22,671 bases of DNA, from contig JBNGIS010015313.1 of assembly GCA_049999725.1 (NCBI GenBank), positions 18,350-41,020 of the forward strand, written 5' to 3'. The stretch comes from Haplomitrium mnioides (taxonomy: Eukaryota; Marchantiophyta; Haplomitriopsida; Calobryales). Below the pieces are notes generated by a model, which did no database searches, was not told the origin of the DNA, and saw only the letters and a list, made by a program, of their open reading frames with translations. A program made the translations under genes and the position numbers. Of the stretch, positions 7,837-17,370 are shown in pieces (position 1 is the stretch's first letter; each line of letters starts with the position of its first letter).

Positions 7837-8345
7837 AAGAGTGATTGGGCTATCACTCTTTGACTTACTTGGAAATTGCAATTTAACCTATGAATGAACA
7901 ATCACTCTCACAATTTTACTAGATACTACACTCTTAGACTACGTGAACGATTAGACGATCATTCTCGGCAAACCATTGTATATAACAAGTTAGACTCTAC
8001 AAAAGTGAAAAAACATTCACTACCATCTTGTTGATGGCTTTCATGACTTGCACTTCATAATAGTAATCAGGTAACCACTCTCTTCCAGTGAATGTAGATA
8101 TTACTTACAATCTAGAAAAGTAATTGGACAACAACTATCTTATAGATATTGGAGTAGTTACTCTAAGTTTTCCCTAAAGAGTATGAGTTACACTTCTGAA
8201 GAATGATCAAATGACTACTCTTAAATTTTTTGTAAAGAAAACAAGTTTTGTTGCAAATTGTGATTCGATGATCATTTGAAGCTGGCTAGTCTCTAAAGAC
8301 TACAGATTAGCCTCCAAAAGAGTGACCAAACGATCACCATTTTGC
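7837..8345. repeat. Cluster of degenerate GTGAT...ATCAC hairpin units
   Basis: A short inverted-repeat motif recurs about every 50-80 bp (near 7837, 7896, 7943, 8004, 8067, 8117, 8200, 8258 and 8321). The best copy, 7837-7860, has arms AAGAGTGAT and ATCACTCTT pairing perfectly over 9 bp around a 6-base loop. Others are variants such as GAACGAT...ATCATTC and GAGTGACC...GATCAC. The spacing is too irregular to be a simple satellite. Confidence 0.6.
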
Positions 8346-9009
8346 AGCGCCAACATCTAAAAGGTGATGAATGAGATACTCAACCGATTGCTCCATTCTA
8401 ACTTTTAGTTTTTATCCCTTCTATGTCAAATGTTTCTTTAATAGTACAAGAAAAATGCAACAATCCTATGCAATGCATTTGGGAGGCAAATACAATTGAA
8501 CATCAAGTCTTGTGTAGATCATGGTGGCTAATGACATATTACAAAGCAAGCCAATTCATTTGCAAAAGGTGAATTCTTTTGGCTTAGTGACCATAAGAGA
8601 AAAAAAAGAGCATACCTTTAATAGAACTGAAAGTGGTGTACAAATTTGGCGCTATTAAAGTTCCTCACAAGACATTAGGAAAAAAACAAATTACTTTTAT
8701 GTTTTTGGAATCTTACAAGATTTGTTTTTGCCCAATTGGATTTAAAAGGCTTCATGTGGTCTGAATATAGTAAAAGAGGACAATAGATTTAGTGTGTAAA
8801 AGCATAAGCTTACTACACCAAAAAGACAGGCTTGTCAATTTTTTTGTTGATTAAAATTGCAGTTGAAGAATTGCACATTTCAAATATTAAGAGAAATATT
8901 CATGGATAGAGCAAAGACTCACTACCCACATTTTCCTTTAGTGGTGTAGTTCAAACAACCTTGGGAATGTTAAACAACTTTAGAAGCATTAAGGAAATAA
9001 AAAAAGAAA
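8346..9009. other. AT-rich DNA without recognisable genes
   Basis: I see only short interrupted frames and no tandem structure. It is probably old mobile-element sequence decayed beyond recognition. Confidence 0.4.
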
Positions 9010-9192
9010 ATGGTTGATAAAACTCCACCAACATTCTCTAGTAAAGAAAGTTTCTCTTAAAGCATAGACTTTGAGGAATTAGAAGATTCATATTTAGGAG
9101 AATTAGAAGTAATTCGGAGAAAGTTTTCTAAGTGTCTAGTTAATGCAATGGCACAAGAAGTGATGTTTCTCTTTGTAAGAAGTGCAAGCTAG
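9010..9192 (+). pseudogene. Coding remnant of unknown type
   Basis: From an ATG at 9010 the frame reads MVDKTPPTFSSKESFS, meets TAA, and then stays open for 43 codons. These include FEELEDSYLGELEVIRRKFS and CLVNAMAQEVMFLFVRSAS, ending at TAG (9190). The acidic opening followed by a mixed helix looks protein-like, but I cannot name a family. It lies upstream of the other plus-strand remnants and may be the start of the same decayed element. Confidence 0.3.
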
Positions 9193-9732
9193 TATACTAG
9201 GTCATAGAAAACATGAGATCAATTCAAAAGCATAATCTACTCTTCCAAATATCTTTTAGAAAAGATCTAGTATAGAGTTTGTAGGACCAAATTTTCTCTA
9301 TGCTTATCAGGTTGGAGTTGGTGGGCTAAAGAAAGCATGTGCTTTTTAAAAACAAACATAAAGCAAGAATGTGATGTCTAAAGTTACTAATTCAAGAGTA
9401 AGACTTGTGAGTTGGCTACCAATCATAATTCGAATGAGTGAAGATCTTTACAATGAATCAAATAAGAGAAAGTGCTCATGTAGCTAATCCAAAGAATCTC
9501 CAACAAAAATAAAAATAAAAAGTTTTACAAACGACAATAGAGGCAGAAAAAAAAAGCCTTTTTGAAGTGAGAGCTCTCTTCATGACGTTTGTGATGTGCG
9601 CACAAGATGCAAGACAAATTTAGCCTCAAAAGAAACACAATTTCCAATGTTGAAACCATTCATATTGATTCTAAAAGACCAAGCTAGAATTTACAGATAT
9701 AACATTCTTTTCTTAACCATTTTTTGTCTGGC
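9193..9732. other. AT-rich DNA between coding remnants
   Basis: No frame or repeat I can defend. Short plus-strand fragments may continue the element, but the frames break every few codons. Confidence 0.35.
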
Positions 9733-9862
9733 AACAAGTGATTGTCCGATCACTTGTTATATGAACTTTTACTGTTCATTCTTAAAATTTTCTTGTTCTT
9801 AATTTAGAGTGATCGTTTGATCAATTCTTGCAATTGATTGACAATGGTGATCAAACGACCAC
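9733..9862. repeat. Second cluster of GTGAT...ATCAC inverted repeats
   Basis: At 9733-9758 the arms AACAAGTGAT and ATCACTTGTT pair perfectly over 10 bp around a 6-base loop. At 9809-9823 and 9848-9862 two 15-base arms (GTGATCGTTTGATCA and TGATCAAACGACCAC) are reverse complements except for one base, 24 bases apart. They share the core of the 7.8-8.3 kb cluster. Confidence 0.85.
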
Positions 9863-9961
9863 TATTATTGCTTAATTGGTTTTGTGAAGTAGCTTCTTCC
9901 TTGAGTGATTAAAAAATCATCCTTTTAATTAATTACTTTAAGTTTTGAATATGATAAAGCA

Positions 9962-10305
9962 ACCATTCATGTTCTACTTCCTCTTGCATTGCGTACTTTA
10001 ACAACTACAAATGTGCTCCAATGTATTAACGAGAGAAAAAAAATTGGATTTGATGAAGATATTAAGACCTTTCTAATTAGAACCATAATTCCAGAAACCT
10101 TCTCAAAGTTCATACAAAGGGTTAAGGATTTTAGAAGAAAAGTGAAAAGAGGGAGGAAATTGTAGGTACTGTAGACAAGTAGTTTCTTACATTGACTAAT
10201 AGTGAGAGAATTTTTTTGCTTTACTCTACCTACTATGGGGATGTTCTTGCCTTGCCAAGTAAGAAAAGAACCGTACATTGGCAATGGAAAATATACCCTA
10301 CGGCT
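9962..10305 (+). pseudogene. Coding remnant of unknown type, two frames
   Basis: From 9962 to the TAG at 10163 the frame is open, with LALRTLTTTNVLQCINERKK and then a helix-rich IPETFSKFIQRVKDFRRKV. A different frame from about 10171 reads FLTLTNSERIFLLYSTYYGD after an early TAG and ends at TGA near 10305. I recognise no domain. Position and strand place it directly before the methyltransferase-like fossil, so it could be that protein's N-terminal part (inference). Confidence 0.3.
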
Positions 10306-10640
10306 TGAACCTAATGGAGGCAAAAAATGATGCATTGGTTTTAATAGAAGAAAATGATTTTAAAATGGTAGAAGTTTTGCTTAGAGCTACCACATCTTTG
10401 GATATTGTCAGTTTGTGATTTGCTCATATGTTGAATAGAAAATTTTAGTCCATAAGGCTATGCAAAAACCCTCCAATATTGATGTTGCAGCTGACATCTA
10501 GTAAGCTCTTGATTTACTAAAATTTGCTTATGTTTTAATCATTAATTTGAAATGAGATTGCTATTTTAATACACCACTCACTTTAATTTTTAAAGCATAT
10601 TTTTGCGACAATGCAATCACTCATATTACCAATTCAAATC
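10306..10640. other. Heavily broken sequence between remnants
   Basis: Short plus-strand frames only (for example DALVLIEENDFKMVEVLLRA near 10330-10390). No domain, repeat or regulatory site can be supported. Confidence 0.35.
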
Positions 10641-10735
10641 GTCATTTATTTTTTGAGTGAAACCACTTGGTACCAAACTACTTGCCAGATTCTTATTAAA
10701 CACAAGCCAAACGTGAAGTTTTATATATGAGTTAA

Positions 10736-11150
10736 CTGATTGGTATAGAGTTTTAAAATGTGAACAACTAGATGCAACAACTCCACTTGTATAAGAACTT
10801 GTGAAATGTACAATTTTCTACTTGATAAAGACAAAACCAACACTATTAGAGTTGGTTGCATTACTTAAAAGTTCACTTAGCTAGATGATTGTGTTGTAAA
10901 TCCTTACGAGAAACCATTCAAATTAATGAGTTGGATTGTATAGAATTTTGCACATCCCAACAACTTAGTACTTGATCTATGTGTTAGGTCCAGCTCTTTC
11001 ACATATACTTTTTAGGCATAGAGAGGAATGTAGTGGTATTCGAACTTTGCATTAGATAGTGCAAGTTCATTTCCTAGAGAGCTACAACCATGCCAACCTC
11101 ACTAGATGACATAAATAAAGCATCTATAATTGGTATTGGATGGCAAGGTG
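10736..11150 (+). pseudogene. Fossil of an N4/N6-type DNA methyltransferase-like domain
   Basis: From 10902 the frame reads PYEKPFKLMSWIV, a TAG, NFAHPNNLVLDLCVRSSSFT. After a one-base frame change near 11010 it continues FLGIERNVVVFEL. Enzymes that methylate the amino group of adenine or cytosine, in the class with motif I near the C-terminus, show a KP box, a helix, then V-L-D-x-F/C-x-G-S-G, a helix, and G-R-N-x-x-x-x-E. The order and spacing fit. The glycine-rich loop is damaged (RSSS where GSGS is expected) and there are stops and a frameshift, so no active enzyme is made. Upstream, DWYRVLKCEQLDATTPLV (from about 10738) may belong to the same protein. I see no clear catalytic DPPY/SPPY motif. 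It could be a coincidence of a short motif, but the agreement extends over about 45 residues. Confidence 0.45.
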
Positions 11151-11830
11151 TTGAATTACAACCACCACTTGCAAACAATGTGGTTGAAAAGATACAAATA
11201 CTTATTTTTTCTTGTAAAAAAATGGTTAAGGTTTAGAATTTGTTTGAATATTTTAAAGCACTATCACATGAAGTGATTGAAAAGACCGGCTATTAAGCAA
11301 CTTAGAACACTTTACATTGAGAGAATGGGTCTACTTTGCCCCATTTTTTTCGGGATGCAAAGGAAAAAAACAAAAATTATGACTACCTCAAGAAAAAAAA
11401 CCAACAAAAGTGAATGTAGGACTGAGGGAAGTGACAAAGAAGAAGTCAAGAAAGGATATCACCGGTCCATGAAGTACCACCAACCTCATGAGCACCAAAT
11501 CTCTCTATGATTCATGAATGACTAGATATCATAACAAGGAGACAACTTTGGAGAGGTTGTCAAGAAGAGTAGAGTACAAGGACTGATTGTTGTGAGGGAG
11601 TGTTTAGAAGGAAAACATCAGAAGTGAGTCTTTCAGCCCTACTTTTAGATAAATTGTAAACATTTCTAGTTCTCATGAATATGAATAAGGATAGAAAATG
11701 ATGATTTGAGATAAGGTTTAAAGAGAGAAGAGGGTTCTTTCTGAATCAGATCTTAGAAAGGTGAGTAGAATGATAAAAGAAAAACTACACACTCATAAGC
11801 AAAAGTATCCACTATTCAAATTCAAACCAG
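11151..11830. other. Decayed sequence downstream of the methyltransferase-like fossil
   Basis: Contains lysine-rich fragments (around 11277-11510, plus strand) and A-runs but no domain I can name. The lysine-rich part may be only the effect of AT-rich base composition. Confidence 0.35.
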
Positions 11831-12108
11831 TTTTGTAAATCTAGTATTTTGGATTCAGATTGCCAAAAAGGGTCAAGGATACAATTTGGATATCTAAATG
11901 TTGGGAGTTTAAATGCAAGTTTCAAAATTATGCTTGGTGTCGCTTTTGGTCATTGCATCTACAAAAGAAAAGCAAAAATCTAACAAAAATAATAGGTGTG
12001 AGGAATTAGAGTGTCAAATAGTGAGAGGTATGCCTCATGGTTCCCAGGTTATAGAGTGCCTACTTGAAGATCTAAGAGACTATTTAGGCAACAAAAGATT
12101 CTATTCAT

Positions 12109-12714
12109 GAAGATCGACTCAAATCTACCTAGCAAAGTGATGCATACACAAGAATTAGAGCCGCAGACATCTTCCAAGCATCTGCTTGTGAAGATGATGT
12201 GTTTGCCAAAATGATCATATGATTTGCAAAAAATCTTGATGACTCGCAAACAATGGAAGTTTGGACAGTGGACTTGGAAGTACGATCTTCTGATTCTAAT
12301 TCAAGGATTGAGCATAGGGTTGATCGATCTATGCAATAGAACTGAGGTGTTTAGTCTATATGTGGTGACCTTGATGTTTAGTCAGCTTATGGTGATTCTT
12401 GTATATGAACTATCCAAAGATGATAAACACGATGCAATGTTGAGAGTGGATGGGCATTGGGCCTATCTAGCTCTAAAGCCTTCCATAAAAATGATGAATA
12501 AAAGATCAAGAAGATCATTGATCCTCTATTGACGGAGTATGTTCATCTTTGTGGTGTTATTTTATTGCAACCCAAATCTAGATACATTTACCAAGTTTGG
12601 ATTGATAACACTCATCAGTGTCTAGAGGGGGCACACCAAAGGCCTATCCCATTACATCACATAGAAGATGGTAAGGCATATATGTTGAGTTGTCTTGCGG
12701 GAAGAACCTCGTGA
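12109..12714 (+). pseudogene. Decayed ORF of unknown mobile-element protein, N-terminal part
   Basis: Frame 12109-12339 reads with two internal stops: AYTRIRAADIFQASACEDDV, then FAKNLDDSQTMEVWTVDLEV, ending MQ and TAG. After frame changes, 12529-12714 is open and reads VHLCGVILLQPKSRYIYQVW...GAHQRPIPLHHIEDGKAY. These segments have ordinary globular composition. I do not recognise the family. The reading continues into the longer frame at 12768, so both are probably one old gene. Confidence 0.4.
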
Positions 12715-12767
12715 TTTGGTATATATCTTTCATTCTTCATCAATTAAAGAATATGGGACTTTGCAAT

Positions 12768-14311
12768 AATGGTGAGAACCGGATGTTGGAATTTGAGACA
12801 AGAACTATCTCATCGGAAATGATTTAAGAAGAAGGGCATCAAAGTAAGTTGGGAATACTGCCTTGGTTGATACTTGATGTCAATCCTCTTGAAGTGGTGG
12901 AGGCAAAGAAAAACCAAAAAGAGTTAGCTTACCCAAAGTTGTAGAAGCAAACCCGGACAAAAACCAATGAAACGTGGATTCCAAAGAAACCACACATTTT
13001 GGTGCTTCTTTTTACACTAATTAGAGAGGGGCTCTTTGCTTATCCATGTTCATGTCAAAAGTCTAGAGACTTAAAGGAATTGGCTGAAGTTGAAGTGCCT
13101 GAAGATAGTTGGAATGAGTAGTTAGAAAAGATGGATTGGGTTTTGTGGAGCATCAAATCTAATCCAATAATTGGAAAAGATCCGACAAATATCTCAATGA
13201 TGGTGGACAAAGACAAATTGAGTGAGGAGCCTATGAAAGAAGAAACTGGATCAAGTAGCAAAACTTTGAAGAAGCAAGAATGAGAGTCCATGGGGCTAAC
13301 ATCAAATGAGGGTGAGGTGCAAAACAATCTTCCAAACGCCCCTCAATCAATAGGAAAATCATATACTTTCGTAGATAGCCTCGAGAGCATGGACTTATAG
13401 CAAACCACCATCAAGAACTATGATTGAAGAAAAGGAAGTGAGAGAATCTGAGAGCTTATTAGAAGAGAAAGCTCCACAAAAACCCTCCAAGTCAAAGGAT
13501 GAGAAGTCAAGCTCATACAATGAGGAATGGGAAGATACTTACCATCAGACAAAGAGGCAGATTGAACCCATGGATCAGAGAATAGAGAATGAGATCCCAT
13601 AGATATTGAGAAAATGCTTGAGCTTCAGTGTAGAGGAAAGAGACAAATCGGCAAGACAATTGGTGGAGCTGCTCATGGAATTGGATAAGAGTTGGATTGA
13701 GAGTTTGCACACCTTATAGGAAAGAATAGAGGCTACCTTGGTTGCCAAGGATGAGAGAGCGAGCAAGGCGGAAGCCCAACTCAAGAAGGAGCAAGAGAGG
13801 GCTCATGAAGCCCTAAACTAGAAAACTATTGACATTGGGTGTCATGATAGACAAGGTAAATGAATTGAAGGTCTTGCAAGAATTAGCCAAAAAGAAAGAG
13901 TCAAAATGAGCCCAAATATACTAGCAACTCTATAAAGCGAAGGAAGAGGAGATTCATATGAGTAAGGTCCTACAAGCCAAAGTTTCAGAATGGGAAGAGA
14001 AGTCATTGGAGAGAGTCAAGACAAAGTTCTTAGAGGACCTACTTAGGGCTACTTGTGAGGCAACATGCCTTAAAAAAATGTGAAGGAAGGTGCAAGAAAT
14101 TAGGGCTAAGATTCTTAATCAAATGGATGTCAATATGTAACAACTCATCTTCCAGATCACTAAAGCTAACTAGGAGGCAACACAAGTTCGTAATAAGCTC
14201 GTTGCCTACAAAGAAACAAAGCAAAAGAGAGCAACCTAAGTGTTTGGATCAAAGATCTTCCCAACAACTCCAATAGAAGAAGTTGGCCCAATATCTCCTA
14301 AATTGGTATAA
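12768..14311 (+). pseudogene. Decayed ORF of unknown protein with C-terminal coiled coil, about 500 codons
   Basis: One frame runs from 12768 to 13424 with only five stops (12825, 12942, 13119, 13281, 13398). It shifts by about 13420 to a second frame running to about 13835 with stops at 13600, 13717 and 13819. A third frame runs from 13844 to paired TAA TAA at 14309-14314 with stops at 13907, 13922, 14081, 14138, 14171 and 14237. The first part is globular (LGILPWLILDVNPLEVVEA; PKKPHILVLLFTLIREGLFA; a CSC). The middle is acidic and lysine-rich. The last 250 residues are coiled coil (RIEATLVAKDERASKAEAQL; KVLQAKVSEWEEKSLERVK). Fourteen stops against about two frame changes in 1.5 kb means decay mainly by base substitution. 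The family is unknown to me; a gag-like or structural protein of a mobile element is possible. Confidence 0.5.
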
Positions 14312-14314
14312 TAA

Positions 14315-14940
14315 GAAACCCATAAGATAGTGATGGATTGTAGATTAGACTGATATTAGAATAGTTGTAACAGTTTGGAAGTGGCATGTGAGTTGGGTTG
14401 TAAAATTTATAAGTTGTATTAGTGCTTTGAACTGAGGGTTGCTACTCTTATAACAAAAAGAAATCTTCATCTTGAAGAACTCCAAATTTGAATGTATTAC
14501 GAGTTCAGTTTAGTATATTGTTTATGTGTTGATAAAATTAAAGAAGAGAATCAAATTAGTAAGAAATCATGAAGTTGTGTATGTGTTTGTTGTTAGAAAG
14601 CGTTTAATCTGATCCAGTCAAAGGTTTATCACTTGACTACTTGCTTGTTCTGATATAGATAGACAACATTTGGAAAGTTCATTCATCTGAGCGTAAAGAT
14701 GGAGAAGTGACCTAGGAAGGGAGTTGACGACAGTAGAGATGTCCTTGAACTAACTGTAGAGCCTATTTGATCAGGTTGCAAAAAGGAGACGACTAACAAG
14801 CTCCTTTTAAGTAGGTGTTTGGACTAAAGTGGTGCATTTGGATTTGGCTATGGGGGTCGATGGATCTATGTAGTCAAGATCTAACTAACAAACTCAAACT
14901 CAAAAGCACATTCAAGGCAATCACTTAGGGTTTAGATCCC
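14315..14940. other. Gap between two element remnants
   Basis: No coding frame, tandem repeat or tRNA-like primer-binding site is evident. An LTR might be expected here before the gag remnant, but I could not match this stretch to any other part of the window. Confidence 0.35.
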
Positions 14941-14956
14941 TAGTCATGTTCATGAA

Positions 14957-15217
14957 GTGAGAAATTCTATGAAGCTTATACCCAAGCCATTGTGGGATCC
15001 TAGCACTAAAACTAAGAGAGAACAAGCGGAGAGAGTTGAAAAGGAGCAAAGAAAAGAGAAGCTCCAAATCGCACAAATCCAAGCTTGGAGGAGATTGCAG
15101 CTCCATGCCATTCCATTTGACAAGCTTTACGAGTGTCAAATAGTTTGGTCTACAAAAGCTAGAGAAGTTGAAGCCTATGAAGACAAGTCCAAAGCAATGA
15201 GTTGGAGTGAATCATAA
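14957..15217 (+). pseudogene. Charged coiled-coil remnant upstream of gag
   Basis: Open for 86 codons, with TKREQAERVEKEQRKEKLQI followed by AWRRLQLHAIPFDKLYECQI. A charged helix ahead of the gag domain is common in retrotransposon gag N-termini. The connection to the gag frame at 15415 is broken by stops and frame changes. It could instead be a relic of the same protein type as 12.8-14.3 kb. Confidence 0.35.
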
Positions 15218-15414
15218 GGTCGTAAGGAACCTCGAGAAGTTGAATAAGAGGGACGATTCAGGGAAGAAGAAGTGAATAATGATTTGTGTGAATCATACTC
15301 TAGTACATCATCCACTCAAGCAGCAATACTCCACTTGGTTCTCTAAGAGGAGTTCTAGGGCATCTAGGAGTACTGGTCCCAATAGCTCGAATCAAGACAA
15401 GACTGCAGCCTACA

Positions 15415-16263
15415 AGTTTTAGCGGAAATAAGGAAAGAGATGTGGTGGATTTGCTTTTCCATCGATTTGAATATCTATCTATAGCTAATGGAGAATTTGC
15501 ATCTCCAGATTAGCTAAGAATACTTCCTCAACTTCTAAAGCACATGACTCAAAAACAGTTTTAATCCTTGGATATCATCTCCAAGTCAATATACTTATTG
15601 TTTAAAGCAACTTTTCTGAAGCATTTTCAAGATATAGGATATGAGTCTCGAGTGATGGCGGATTTTCTTTGGATTAAAAAAACCAAGCATATGTCTTTGA
15701 AAAATTATACTCAACAAGTACAACGCATTGGTTCAAAATTGGATCCACCACTAAGAGAACTCTTATTTATTGAAACTTGTATCAAATGTTTCACACCTTC
15801 AATACAAAGAAATGTTTTTAGCAAAAGTAAGTTACGTTTCACGATGCAATTGATGTCATTGAGACATTTGAGCTTTCAAATTGGACCATTGGTGTAGAAA
15901 CTATAAGTTATGTTCTTCTAATGAATAAAGACAAAAAGAAGATTGTTGAGTTTGAAAGTGAACTAGTCAAATTTTGATTTAGAAGGTTCTATAAATATAC
16001 AATTGGATTTGCATGAGGATGAAAAGAAAGGAGAGCAAAGTCATTTAGCAGATTCAAGTGCCTTAAAATCAGTAGTTCATAATCTAAGAAAGAAATTTTC
16101 AAAACTTACCAAAAATGAAACAACCATCAACCACGAAACAACCCAAAGTTTGTTGCACCAATTGTGCACAAAAAGAAATGTCGCAATAGAGTGTTAGATT
16201 GATATGAAGGAAACTTTCTGTACTTATTGCATGAGGATATGACATCTATTAGCTACTTGTCCA
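15415..16263 (+). pseudogene. Ty3/gypsy-type retrotransposon gag remnant with CCHC zinc knuckle
   Basis: Frame 15415-15897 begins FSGNKERDVVDLLFHRFEYL and goes through LRILPQLLKHMTQKQF, LFKATFLKHF and MSLKNYTQQVQRIGSKLD to LFIETCIKCFTPSIQRNVF. This is the order of the plant retrotransposon gag domain: an opening F-x-G, aromatic helices, a W/F-x-x-F block, a Y-x-x-x-F block and a final F-x-x-G/C-x-P segment. It is interrupted by TAG and TAA. A second frame, 16003-16263, is lysine-rich and ends in CTYC...HLLATC with spacing C-x2-C-x4-H-x4-C (Cys codons at 16219, 16228 and 16258; His at 16243). A TGA stands where the usual Gly of the knuckle would be. Gag packages element RNA; this copy is dead. 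No protease, RT or integrase follows. Confidence 0.65.
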
Positions 16264-16898
16264 GCCTTGGGAAATAAAATTGCTATGAAAAATTAGAGAG
16301 ATGTGATGCTCCAAGTGTAGTATGCTCATGACAATTTGGATCTCATTTATAACATCTACTACTGTGATTCAGGAACAATGAACTCAAAACATGAATTATT
16401 TTTTCATAGAAAATAATATTTTTATGTTCAAAACAAGGTAAAAACAAGGGTATTTTTACAAAAGAAAATTGAGAGTTTTTTAACTTGATTTTGGCGTTTT
16501 CAACAAGCTAGTTAGATCAAAATAAAATACGTACATGTAAAATTTGATGAAATTCTTAATTTTATGTGAAAATATTGAAAATATTGAAAACATTAATTTC
16601 AATCAACTGACAAAAAACTATGTTTTTTCTTAGATAAACTTGAAATTTGGATACAAAGGATTCTAATACCATGAACTTTGAACAATAATTAAAATTAAGT
16701 CATTTTCAAAGTAAATTTGTAGTACATACTTCATTTGCGCATAGATATGATACCACTACAAATAAAGTATTTGAGAAATGAATAAAAAGATTGGAGAATA
16801 GCCCAAGCATGCCATGAATTTGGAGTACTAGCTCAAAGTCCAAGAGCACAAAAGCTTCATAAACCAAACCTTGAGAGGGACTCCAAGCTCTGCTTTGA
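16264..16898. other. AT-rich 3' flank of the gag remnant, contains a dispersed A/T-tract repeat
   Basis: The stretch 16380-16510, with alternating A and T tracts and TTTTGGCGTTTTCAAC at its end, resembles the last 110 bases of the window (22560-22671). No coding frame can be supported. From about 16800 single units of the 25-bp repeat begin to appear. Confidence 0.4.
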
Positions 16899-17370
16899 AG
16901 TCTAGGCAATAAGGGGGCTTTTAAGTTCTGCTTCAAAGTCCATACACACATAAGGTTCAGTAGTCAAAGTGGACAAAGGCTTGAGCTATCCAAGCATGTA
17001 GAGGTTTTTTTTTTGTAAAAACGTGCATGAGTTTTAGAAGTACTAAAGTGCATATGGTTCAATAGTCAAAATGAGTAAGGGCTTGAGAAGTCAAAGTGCG
17101 TAGAGGGTTTATAGTTCTGCATTGGAGCCCATGTGCTTATAGGGTTTGGTAGTCAAGGTGTGTAGGGTTTTCAACAATCTTTGCTTGTGTAGGGTTTAGT
17201 AGTCAAAATGCATAGGGACTTCAACAGTCTATACGCGCATGGGGTTTTGAGTTCTTCTTCAGAGTCTATGCATGCATAGGGTTCAATAGTCTAGAGACGT
17301 ATTGACTTAAGCAGCCCATATGTGTATGGGGGTCAATAGTCCAAAGGCACAATGACTTTAGCAATCCATG
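16899..17370 (+). repeat. Minisatellite array 1: 25-bp units with 13-bp half steps
   Basis: The tetramer AGTC (or a one-base variant) recurs at 16937, 16962, 16987, 17039, 17064, 17089, 17113, 17126, 17151, 17176, 17201, 17226, 17250, 17263, 17288, 17313, 17338 and 17363. Steps are almost all 24-26 bp, with two steps of 13 bp (17113-17126 and 17250-17263). The consensus unit is close to AGTCYATGYGCRCATRGGGT plus five bases. A perfect 14-bp palindrome CTATGCATGCATAG lies at 17266-17279. Confidence 0.85.

Noticed and set aside
9967-10335. Minus-strand 122-codon frame
   Set aside because: Its plus-strand complement reads as a more protein-like remnant continuing the strand of the surrounding element. 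The minus peptide is hydrophobic in the way AT-rich antisense frames usually are.
10735-10750. TTGGTATAGAG resembling the initiator-Met tRNA primer-binding site of LTR elements
   Set aside because: It differs from the usual TGGTATCAGAGC, lies inside a plausible coding remnant, and no LTR end is seen just upstream.
14315-16898. A pair of LTRs around the gag remnant
   Set aside because: I compared 14.3-14.95 kb with 16.3-16.9 kb and saw no extended match, so no LTRs are annotated.
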